DNA of 64,000 nucleotides from NCBI GenBank assembly GCA_015472025.1, contig BNHL01000001.1, positions 3,274,001 to 3,338,000 on the forward strand, given 5' to 3'. Below, one piece after another: positions 35,188 through 42,512 of this stretch (the stretch's first letter is position 1; the number at the start of each line of letters is the position of its first letter). The notes under the pieces are model-generated. The model did not search any database. It saw nothing but the letters and a program-made list of their open reading frames with translations, and was not told where the DNA came from. The translations under genes and the position numbers were made by a program. Source of the DNA: Cytophagales bacterium WSM2-2. Lineage in GTDB: Bacteria; Bacteroidota; Bacteroidia; Cytophagales; Cyclobacteriaceae.

Positions 35188-36606
35188 TTAAAAAAAGAAT
35201 TGATATTGTACTAAGACCTGATTTTTAGTACTACTATCAAGATTAAGGGCAGTGCCATTAGGAGTGTAAGTAGGACGGATCTGATAGTCTAGCGTAATTT
35301 TTGACGTATGACCTTTGATCAACCAGTTTACACCGATATTATAAACATTCATTTGATTGTCCAGGCGACCATATTTCGCGCTCTGGAATGTTGCGTACGG
35401 CATCAATGTTCCGTTGCCTTCACCTAACAAGTCTTTTTTCATCAGATAACCCACCTGAGCGTAAATCACATTTCCAGTCCCAAACATTGGAAATGCAGTG
35501 CCCTGACTGTTGGCAGGTGATGGGCCAGTGACAGGTGAGGTAATGCCGTTAGCAGGGTTCATGGACGCATTATAGCGAAGATATCCAGGGCCATAGTCAG
35601 TGCTGAAGTAACCGAAGTAGGCACTCCAGGCAGTTCCCTTTTCAACATCACCTGGAGCATCATAGTACATAGCTACCGACCACAAATTCATGTCGTGATA
35701 TTGTGTGCCAGCCACCGTACCATCACCTGTCCATGTGGCTGATTTATGTGTGATAAAACCAGCCTCCAGGTTTAGAACTTTCTTTTTCCCCAAATATGTG
35801 CCGGTCATGTAAGGTGTTACGTGCGATTCCTTTTCAAAGAAATTCCATATAAAGAAACCCTGGTACTGCTTGTGATGGTTATCGAGAGCGAAAGCTGCAT
35901 TGCTGCTATTGGGGGGTGCAATGACAGTCACTGACCCATTGGTATTTAAAGGAAAAGGATCGGAGAGCACCACTCGGTAATCCAGCTTTCCAATTTGTCC
36001 CCGGGCAAAGAGACTCAACTTACGAGAGAATTCGTCCGTCTGATCAACAGTAGCCTGCGCGAACACGGGAACGTCCATACTCATAATCGAACCTATGCTA
36101 GGCTGACTGAATCTTGATAAGCCATTGGCAATTGTTAAACCGCCACCGAGATAAAGAACATCGCTTCCTTTTTTAATTCGATAGTCGGCCATGGCATCAT
36201 GGATGAAAAACTGTGTCTTCCGATTAACGTTAGCAGAGTTATTGTCAGGAACTCCACCATTTCCGGAAAGGAAATTGAAATTGTTCTGACCTAATTGGAA
36301 ATAGAAAGTGACGTGGTCTGTCAATTGCCCGTATAGCTGAAAGCGTGTTCGTCTTAGTCCGATGTCAAATCCTTCTGATGTAGGTGTGCTCAGTACCGTA
36401 GTTCCGGGATTGTATTCGGCATAGCGAAACCATGTCTGATTTAGGAATGTAGCTTTGATGTAATGGCTACCATCCTCATTCAATTTCAATCGCAATTCCT
36501 CAATGGGTTTCTTTCCTTCTTTTTTTGTTTCCTCATTGGTCAATTGTGCGAGTATCGCGCTTTCAGATCCAGTCAACAGCAGGAAAAATAAAAATATCCT
36601 TTTCAT
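35188..36606 (-). CDS. OprP/OprO-like outer-membrane porin
   Basis: A 472-residue protein with a signal peptide (MKRIFLFFLLLTGSESAILAQ). A ~16-strand beta-barrel of the phosphate-selective porin O/P family follows: YIKATFLNQTWFRYAEYNPG, EGFDIGLRRTRFQLYGQLTDHV, YLGGGLTIANGLSRF, ending YQIRPTYTP...LVQYQFFF with a terminal Phe. It forms an anion-permitting channel in the outer membrane. Directly downstream of the SulP gene (9 nt gap), it is the last gene of the leftward operon. In this context I infer that it lets bicarbonate or a similar anion cross the outer membrane; the true selectivity is unproven. Confidence 0.85.
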   Translation of the reverse strand: MKRIFLFFLLLTGSESAILAQLTNEETKKEGKKPIEELRLKLNEDGSHYIKATFLNQTWFRYAEYNPGTTVLSTPTSEGFDIGLRRTRFQLYGQLTDHVTFYFQLGQNNFNFLSGNGGVPDNNSANVNRKTQFFIHDAMADYRIKKGSDVLYLGGGLTIANGLSRFSQPSIGSIMSMDVPVFAQATVDQTDEFSRKLSLFARGQIGKLDYRVVLSDPFPLNTNGSVTVIAPPNSSNAAFALDNHHKQYQGFFIWNFFEKESHVTPYMTGTYLGKKKVLNLEAGFITHKSATWTGDGTVAGTQYHDMNLWSVAMYYDAPGDVEKGTAWSAYFGYFSTDYGPGYLRYNASMNPANGITSPVTGPSPANSQGTAFPMFGTGNVIYAQVGYLMKKDLLGEGNGTLMPYATFQSAKYGRLDNQMNVYNIGVNWLIKGHTSKITLDYQIRPTYTPNGTALNLDSSTKNQVLVQYQFFF

Positions 36607-36615
36607 AGATTTATT

Positions 36616-38847
36616 TTAAACTGCTTGTGTCTCCTTTTGAACAATTACATCCACGAAAGCTTCACCAAATTTCACTGCTTCTTCAATCTCAACCGGTGAC
36701 ATCAGGTCCCGTGTCTTAAAAATCAACAAGCGGTGCTTATGACACTCGATGTGCATTTCTTCGTGACGCTCAAGAAATTTGATCACATTTTCATTGAAGA
36801 AACCTCGGACATCCTGTTCGTTGTATCCGCGTAGGTAATATCGTTTGGAAAAATCAGGATGTTCATCAAAATCGATGTCTTTTCCTCCCACCACTTCGCT
36901 TAGTTTAGTGTGCAGGCTTTCTGGCTCAAGTGCGAAATCCGGTATTGGGAAATCAATATCCGACAAATGTACCACGGTAATGTGAGTGTCGACCTTGCTC
37001 ACTTGAATCTCCGTTACAGTGATATCCGAAACTTCGACTTTGCAATTGTCTGCATAACGTTCCAGAAAATTCTCTTCATAACGGATGGTATTTCCCTTTT
37101 GAATCGGAAAGTCTTTGTATTTCATTCCAACTCTAGCCTGCTGCGGGTGGAAATTGAACCCCGATGCCTCGGCATATGCCCTGAGTTCAATAGCCCGGTT
37201 GGAGAGGTTGATTTCAATTTTATTCGGACTTCCTTTGGAGATTTTGCGAGCAGCAAGGGGATGCCCGGAATACGGATTGAATTTTTCAAGCCCGATCAAT
37301 GTAACCTGAGAACCTTGAAGATGGCGGTCTTCATCAAAATGATGGAGTTGGTCCATGAATGAATGGTCAACTAACGTTGTGTCAGAAAAATTGATGGTCA
37401 CATTTTTTCCGGGCTTTAACGTATCCCATAGCTTCTTGTACCCGATGAAATTGGAGAACGTGGCCACTCCATGCACCTGGATAGTGTAATTGTTATCTGA
37501 TTCACTCATGGTGTAGCGTGCTCTAAATAAATCTTTGAGCGGGGCTCCGTTAAAAATATGGAAGGCAAATTTCACAAGGATGCCGGCAGCAACTCCCAGC
37601 AGCAAGTCCTCAGCTACTGTCACAAAAATGGTGGTAAGAAAAATAACCAATTGCTCGGGGCCGATTTTATAGGTGCCTATAAATTCCTTTGGCGAAGCAA
37701 GACGGTAAGCCACCATAATAAGCATCGCTGCCAGTGCTGCGCTGGGTATCATTTCAATCAGAGGTATCAGCACCAGCATGGCAACTAAAAGAAACGATCC
37801 GTGAAAGAAGTTGGCCCACCGTGTGCGGCCTCCGAAATTTACGTTGGCAGAGCTTCGAGCTACTTCCGATATCATGGGCAATCCACCCAATGCACCGGAT
37901 ACTCCATTCCCCAATGCCAGGGCGCTCAGGTCTTTGTTGTAGTCCGATTTTCTTTTCCATGGGTCAAGACCGTCAATTGCCTTCACCGTAAGCAAGGACT
38001 CAAGACTGTTGACGAATAAAAACATAAACACGTAGTACCAGAATACGCCCGTGCCCATAGCACTGAAGTCAGCGTTAAATTTGATATTTCCCCAAAAATC
38101 TCCAATCGTTACTAAAGACCCCGGGTGACCTTCTTTGAAATGCAGAATTGCACCAGCAGGTATCATGATCGCCAGTACCAGCATCGGGGCGGGGACCTTC
38201 TTAAACACACCTCCAAGTGCTGGAAGTCCAAACAGAATAATAAGACTGGCGATTCCAACAATCGCAATCTCTGGTTTTGCATTTGCGATGAAAGCCGGGA
38301 TGTGGGTATACAACTGGATCGGAGTCAGCCCTTTGGTTAGTGAGGCATCGACTCCAAGGAGTATCGGAAATTGCTTAGCGAAAATCAGCACGCCAATTGC
38401 AGCCAGCATTCCATGCACCGCAGAGTGTGGGAAGAAGTCGCTATACTTTCCAAGTTTCAAAAACCCAAGAATAACCTGTATGACTGCCGTCACAACGATC
38501 GCACCACATGTGATCGATACACCAATTAGAGCTGCTTGCTTATCGTCAAGGGCAGGGTTTGTATGTTTTGCATAGGCAGTAAAAGCAGCCACTGCCCCAG
38601 CGCAGACGGTAATCAGACCTGCAGCAGGACCTTTGATGGTAAGCCGTCCTCCCATAAAAATACTCACCACAAGTCCACCTACCATGGCAGTGAGAACGCC
38701 CATAGCAGCTGGAAATCCGCTGGCTTTTGCTATACCCAAGCTCAACGGCATGGCCAATAAGAATACAAGGAACCCGGACAATGCATCAGCAGTCCAGTTT
38801 TGTTTTAACCCCTCCAATCCATCCTTCGGAACTTCTAGTGTTTTCAT
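36616..38847 (-). CDS. SulP family anion transporter with STAS domain and extra C-terminal domain
   Basis: A 743-residue inner-membrane transporter. The SulP core of 10-14 helices (about 20-420) contains GFLVFLLAMPLSLGIAKASG, KGPAAGLITVCAGAV and a GALGGLPMISEVARSSANVN-like segment. A STAS domain (about 450-540; GVATFSNFIGY, INFSDTTLVDHSFMDQL) follows. Residues ~570-743 are an added domain not usual in SulP (LEPESLHTKL, DIDFDEHPDFSKRYYLRG, NVIKFLERHEEMHIEC). SulP proteins move sulfate, bicarbonate or other anions. Close to dabA/dabB it most likely moves bicarbonate, as BicA does. ATG 38847 is preferred over 38889. It is cotranscribed with the small protein upstream and the porin below. Confidence 0.85.
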   Translation of the reverse strand: MKTLEVPKDGLEGLKQNWTADALSGFLVFLLAMPLSLGIAKASGFPAAMGVLTAMVGGLVVSIFMGGRLTIKGPAAGLITVCAGAVAAFTAYAKHTNPALDDKQAALIGVSITCGAIVVTAVIQVILGFLKLGKYSDFFPHSAVHGMLAAIGVLIFAKQFPILLGVDASLTKGLTPIQLYTHIPAFIANAKPEIAIVGIASLIILFGLPALGGVFKKVPAPMLVLAIMIPAGAILHFKEGHPGSLVTIGDFWGNIKFNADFSAMGTGVFWYYVFMFLFVNSLESLLTVKAIDGLDPWKRKSDYNKDLSALALGNGVSGALGGLPMISEVARSSANVNFGGRTRWANFFHGSFLLVAMLVLIPLIEMIPSAALAAMLIMVAYRLASPKEFIGTYKIGPEQLVIFLTTIFVTVAEDLLLGVAAGILVKFAFHIFNGAPLKDLFRARYTMSESDNNYTIQVHGVATFSNFIGYKKLWDTLKPGKNVTINFSDTTLVDHSFMDQLHHFDEDRHLQGSQVTLIGLEKFNPYSGHPLAARKISKGSPNKIEINLSNRAIELRAYAEASGFNFHPQQARVGMKYKDFPIQKGNTIRYEENFLERYADNCKVEVSDITVTEIQVSKVDTHITVVHLSDIDFPIPDFALEPESLHTKLSEVVGGKDIDFDEHPDFSKRYYLRGYNEQDVRGFFNENVIKFLERHEEMHIECHKHRLLIFKTRDLMSPVEIEEAVKFGEAFVDVIVQKETQAV

Positions 38848-38976
38848 GTGCAGGTTATTTTGTTTAGTTGGTTTGTCTTTGCTTGTCACCCCGGAGCAAA
38901 GAGTTCCGGAAATAAAAAATGCACCATTGCCTCAGCATGCATGAAAGCATGCCGAAGAGTTACCGGTGCTAAAAAA

Positions 38977-39345
38977 TCAAATCAGGAAAAGCCTGTGAAG
39001 CAAATACAGAGGCTGTCGGGAGAGTGTGTTGATACTCTCAAAAACGTGAATGGAAACTGAAGCAGATTTCTGTACTTGAAAATAAAAAGAGGATACTAAT
39101 TCGAAACTAAAAAAAGAATGGAATGCCTTGTGCCCTTCACCATCTTCACCATCCTCTTCGCTGGCAAGTTCTTCGGAGAACATGCACAATAACTGACTTT
39201 GTGTATTGGTACTGGCATTGACGAAGTGCTTGGCTATGTCGTTTTTGCTTACCGGAGCGTTAGCCAGGAAGGCAGGTGCCAAGACCTCAAGTGAGAAAAC
39301 AAGAAGGGCGAAGAACTTCAAAACCTGATAAATCTTTGGTCTCAT
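38977..39345 (-). CDS. Small exported acidic protein A of the DAB locus
   Basis: A 122-residue protein of no family I recognise. The N-terminal 30 residues (MRPKIYQVLKFFALLVFSLE) are a signal peptide or anchor with a hydrophobic stretch ending near FLANA. The middle is very acidic (SEELASEEDGEDGEGH, about 67-82). Then comes an aromatic hydrophobic segment (FHSFFSFELVSSFYF), and it ends PLYLLHRLFLI. ATG 39345 is chosen because a promoter (39366-39397) places the transcript start just before it; a GTG further up (39405) would be inside that promoter. First gene of the leftward SulP-porin operon, with 129 bp to SulP. Its architecture parallels the + strand gene at 39547-39909. Confidence 0.6.
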   Translation of the reverse strand: MRPKIYQVLKFFALLVFSLEVLAPAFLANAPVSKNDIAKHFVNASTNTQSQLLCMFSEELASEEDGEDGEGHKAFHSFFSFELVSSFYFQVQKSASVSIHVFESINTLSRQPLYLLHRLFLI

Positions 39346-39367
39346 GTTTACAGGTTGCTTGTAAACA
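39345..39367. repeat. Inverted repeat at the divergent control region
   Basis: TGTTTAC - N9 - GTAAACA, a perfect 7-bp inverted repeat between the -7 box and the start codon of the leftward operon. It could be an operator or a 5' hairpin; no known binder is implied. Confidence 0.5.
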
Positions 39368-39397
39368 AAGGTTGGAAGATTTATACCATATTTCAAA
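39366..39397 (-). promoter_or_regulatory. Promoter for the small protein A-SulP-porin operon
   Basis: On the minus strand TTTG (39397-39394) - N20 - AACCTTTG (39373-39366): exact -33 and a -7 with one mismatch, 20 nt before the ATG at 39345. Confidence 0.5.
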
Positions 39398-39523
39398 ATC
39401 TTCACATAAAGCGACTAATGGATGCCCCACAGCTTCTAAAAAACGCTAGTAGTTATTGAGGTATATTTTGATCAATGATTAGGACATCGTGCAAAAAGGC
39501 AACTCTCTTGTCTTGGATTTTCC

Positions 39524-39531
39524 TACATTTG
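39524..39531 (+). promoter_or_regulatory. Putative -7 element for the small protein B-dabA-dabB operon
   Basis: TACATTTG is an exact TAnnTTTG match 15 nt before the ATG at 39547. It supports that start over the in-frame ATG at 39475. The -33 region is weak. Confidence 0.42.
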
Positions 39532-39546
39532 TTTGCTTACCTTCCA

Positions 39547-39909
39547 ATGATAAGGACCGGGATTTTACATTATCTGTCCAGGACACTGGTAGTGTTATTT
39601 GTCTTTACGCTTGTACTCTCGATCGTGTCAAGCGCACTAGGTACCGCGAGGCAGGTATCATCCTGTAGTATTTCAAAAAAGGGGAAGTCATCTTCAAAAA
39701 CCGATTCGCAACTTCCCTACGAGGAAAAGGAAATCGAGAATGATGACGAAGTGCAGAATGATGATACCCTGTTTTTATTCGCATTAAACGAGCCCCTCTC
39801 TCAGGTAGAAGTTAATCTTAATAGTTCTGTATCCCGGTTTGCATGTCAATTTTCCTTTAACGCTGTCGCAGTTCCGATTTATCTTTCGAACTGCTCATTT
39901 CAGATCTGA
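39547..39909 (+). CDS. Small exported acidic protein B of the DAB locus
   Basis: A 120-residue protein that matches no family I know. It mirrors the divergent gene at 38977-39345. It begins with a hydrophobic anchor or signal (MIRTGILHYLSRTLVVLFVF), then a lysine/serine-rich stretch (KKGKSSSKTDSQ), an acidic patch (YEEKEIENDDEVQNDD), a hydrophobic TLFLFALNEPLSQ and a C-terminal PIYLSNCSFQI. An alternative ATG at 39475 would add 24 residues (it also reads MIRT), but the -7 box lies between the two. It is 87 nt upstream of dabA and so belongs to the same operon. It may tether or regulate the complex; this is inference. Confidence 0.6.
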   Translation: MIRTGILHYLSRTLVVLFVFTLVLSIVSSALGTARQVSSCSISKKGKSSSKTDSQLPYEEKEIENDDEVQNDDTLFLFALNEPLSQVEVNLNSSVSRFACQFSFNAVAVPIYLSNCSFQI

Positions 39910-39996
39910 TTTTTTTCACCTTGTGAGGTGAGTCGCTCATATTCCTGGCGTTTTGCCGCCCTGTTTTCTTACCTGAAAATTATTGTTATTCTCTCA

Positions 39997-42495
39997 ATGA
40001 ACACTGAAAAGCGGTTATTCGATGAACATGAGGTGCTACATGAACTAAAGCACTATTTGCCAGAACAAGCAGCGCTCAAGGATTTTATCCATCAAAATAC
40101 GTTGCAGGCATTTCAAAAAAAGAAGTTTCATGCTGCCCTTCGGCACGCTTCAGAAATGTTTGGGTACCAGGTTTCCTTGAAGTTGGAGGAATTTCGCGGT
40201 CTGTATAGATCAAAAAAAATAAGGGAGGATATCCTGGATAAAATTATAAAGGATAGAAAAGGCGAAGAAGCTCTGCACGAGTGGAAAGATAAAGTGATCA
40301 ATCAGAAATACCGGACGGATACAATGCCGAGAATCGGGGCGGTGAGGGCGAACTGGAAAAGGCAATACCGCATCGACATGGACTCACAAGTGCAACCCAC
40401 TCTTTTTCGGTTGCTTTGCAGTTATCTTGACCAGGGAATTTCTATTTGGAATTTTCCCGTAAAGAAGCTCGGGTTTCTTGACGCGATGAAGGAAATGGAA
40501 GGAAAAAGCCTCGTTAGTTTTTTTCGGACTCCGCGAGCCAGGAAACTATTGCTGGAGAATACTCACGAAATAGAGGACTTGTTGAAAATCCTCATCGGAG
40601 ACGAGTCCTTGTTCAAACAATATTTATTTGATCAACAGTTTGCCCACCAGGGATGGGCAGGTATTGTGTCGGTCGTAGAAACTAACCCCGCAACACTATT
40701 GGATACACGAAAAATCTCTATTCGTGATGTTATCATTTTTGAGTTGCTGATGGAGATCGATGTGATGGATTTTAGCTTTGGTAAAAACTGGGCTCCGTTA
40801 GGAAGTAAAATTGTTGCTCGTCCTGTCGAACTTTTTGGTGAAGTAAAGGAGACAGAGCTTCATGAAATAATGGTGATCTGGCAAGAGGCTTTTGAATGGT
40901 CGTATTACGACCAGGTGCTTGCCGGCATCCACCTGGTTCCTAAAAATCTTAATCACAAGGCAGGTGCAAAAACCTTTCAGTCCGTATTCTGCATAGATGA
41001 CCGCGAGGACTCGTTGAGGCGATATCTTGAAAAGGCTGACCCGCAGTGTGAGACTTACGCTACTCCCGGCTTTTTTAGCATGGAATTTTTCTATCAGCCG
41101 GAACATGGAAAATTCTATACCAAAGTTTGCCCCGCACCGGTCACACCCAAATACCTGATTAAGGGATCGAACAATAAGGAAAAGAGAACGATGGATGCAC
41201 ACTTTTCAAAGCACACTACGTCTTTTTATTCCGGTTGGTTGATTTCACAGACACTTGGCTTTTGGTCGGCACTGAAGTTGTTCATCAATATTTTCAGGCC
41301 TTCGATCGGTCCTGCAACCGCCTACTCGTTCAGGCACATGGATAAATTCTCTCAATTGACAATTGAAAACAAAGACATCAGTGATCGTGAAAACGATTTG
41401 CAGATCGGGTTTACGATTCCTGAAATGGCATCTCGTCTGGAAGGTATGTTGATGAGTATAGGGTTGATAAAAGATTTTGCACCCATCGTCTATGTGATGG
41501 GGCATGGTTCTAGCAGTGTTAACAATCCTCATTTTGCTGCCTATGACTGTGGCGCCTGCTCTGGTCGACCGGGGTCTGTGAATTCCCGGACGGCCTGCTA
41601 TATGGCAAACCATCCCGAAGTGAGGAAACTCCTCGCAACAAAAGGAATTAATATTCCGCAGGACACCCAATTCCTGGGAGGGCTGCACGACACGACACGT
41701 GATGAGGTTGCTTTTTTTGATGAAGAATCATTGAACGTTAAGAACAAAGAGTTGCATCACAGCAATCAAAAGATATTCGCCCAGGCGTTAGACAATAATG
41801 CAAAGGAGAGGGCCAGGAGGTTTGTACTGATTGACCGGGAGTTAAGCGCTAAGAAAGCTCACGAAGAAGTACGAAGGCGTTCGGTTTCTTTATTTGAACC
41901 TCGCCCTGAATTGAATCATGCCACCAATGCACTTTGCATTGTGGCGCGCAGATCGCTCACTAAAAATTTGTTTCTCGATCGTAGGGCATTTCACAATTCT
42001 TATGATTTCTCGATCGACCCGGAAGGAAAGTATTTGCTGAATATCCTCCGGCCTGCGGCTCCTGTTTGTGGAGGTATCAACCTGGAGTATTTCTTCTCAC
42101 GGGTTGACAATCAAAAACTAGGCGCAGGAACAAAACTGCCACACAATGTGATGGGGCTCTTCGGTGTCGCAAACGGTATTGACGGAGATTTGAGGCCCGG
42201 ATTGCCGAGCCAGATGATTGAGGTGCACGATCCGGTGCGGTTGCTGCTGGTCGTGGAGCATTTCCCAAAAATAATTATTGAGACACTTTCTAAATCCCCT
42301 GAGACTTATGAATGGTTTCTCAATGAGTGGATTCACTTGATTGCCGTTAATCCAGAGACCTATGAGCTTTCAGTTTTTAAAGACGGGCAGTTTTTTCCGT
42401 ACAAACCATTAGTTGACAAAATCGAATCGGTCAGTGATGTTCTTCCATTGGTGAAATCAACGGATGATAATCTGCCGGTTTACGCACTTTCTTGA
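39997..42495 (+). CDS. dabA: DabA, catalytic subunit of the DAB inorganic-carbon accumulation complex (DUF2309)
   Basis: An 832-residue UPF0753/DUF2309 protein, a carbonic anhydrase-like zinc enzyme without sequence similarity to classic families. All four ligands known in Halothiobacillus DabA are present with matching spacing: Cys332 and Asp334 in SVFCIDDRED, His503 in YVMGHGSSS and Cys518 in AYDCGACSG. Spacing of the pairs (2 and 15 residues) equals that of the reference protein. It is thought to hydrate CO2 to bicarbonate in one direction, driven by coupling with DabB. ATG 39997 (MNTEKRLFDEHEV) is the family start. It has no signal peptide and is probably held at the inner membrane by DabB, whose gene follows. 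Confidence 0.93.
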   Translation: MNTEKRLFDEHEVLHELKHYLPEQAALKDFIHQNTLQAFQKKKFHAALRHASEMFGYQVSLKLEEFRGLYRSKKIREDILDKIIKDRKGEEALHEWKDKVINQKYRTDTMPRIGAVRANWKRQYRIDMDSQVQPTLFRLLCSYLDQGISIWNFPVKKLGFLDAMKEMEGKSLVSFFRTPRARKLLLENTHEIEDLLKILIGDESLFKQYLFDQQFAHQGWAGIVSVVETNPATLLDTRKISIRDVIIFELLMEIDVMDFSFGKNWAPLGSKIVARPVELFGEVKETELHEIMVIWQEAFEWSYYDQVLAGIHLVPKNLNHKAGAKTFQSVFCIDDREDSLRRYLEKADPQCETYATPGFFSMEFFYQPEHGKFYTKVCPAPVTPKYLIKGSNNKEKRTMDAHFSKHTTSFYSGWLISQTLGFWSALKLFINIFRPSIGPATAYSFRHMDKFSQLTIENKDISDRENDLQIGFTIPEMASRLEGMLMSIGLIKDFAPIVYVMGHGSSSVNNPHFAAYDCGACSGRPGSVNSRTACYMANHPEVRKLLATKGINIPQDTQFLGGLHDTTRDEVAFFDEESLNVKNKELHHSNQKIFAQALDNNAKERARRFVLIDRELSAKKAHEEVRRRSVSLFEPRPELNHATNALCIVARRSLTKNLFLDRRAFHNSYDFSIDPEGKYLLNILRPAAPVCGGINLEYFFSRVDNQKLGAGTKLPHNVMGLFGVANGIDGDLRPGLPSQMIEVHDPVRLLLVVEHFPKIIIETLSKSPETYEWFLNEWIHLIAVNPETYELSVFKDGQFFPYKPLVDKIESVSDVLPLVKSTDDNLPVYALS

Positions 42496-42512
42496 TTTTT
42501 GAAATTATAGCT

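Noticed and set aside
38135..38575. 146-residue frame antisense to the SulP gene
   Set aside because: Mirror of SulP helices; no independent support such as promoter or motif.
41245..41688. 147-residue frame antisense to dabA
   Set aside because: Opposite the zinc-ligand region of dabA, where codon constraint creates long open shadows.
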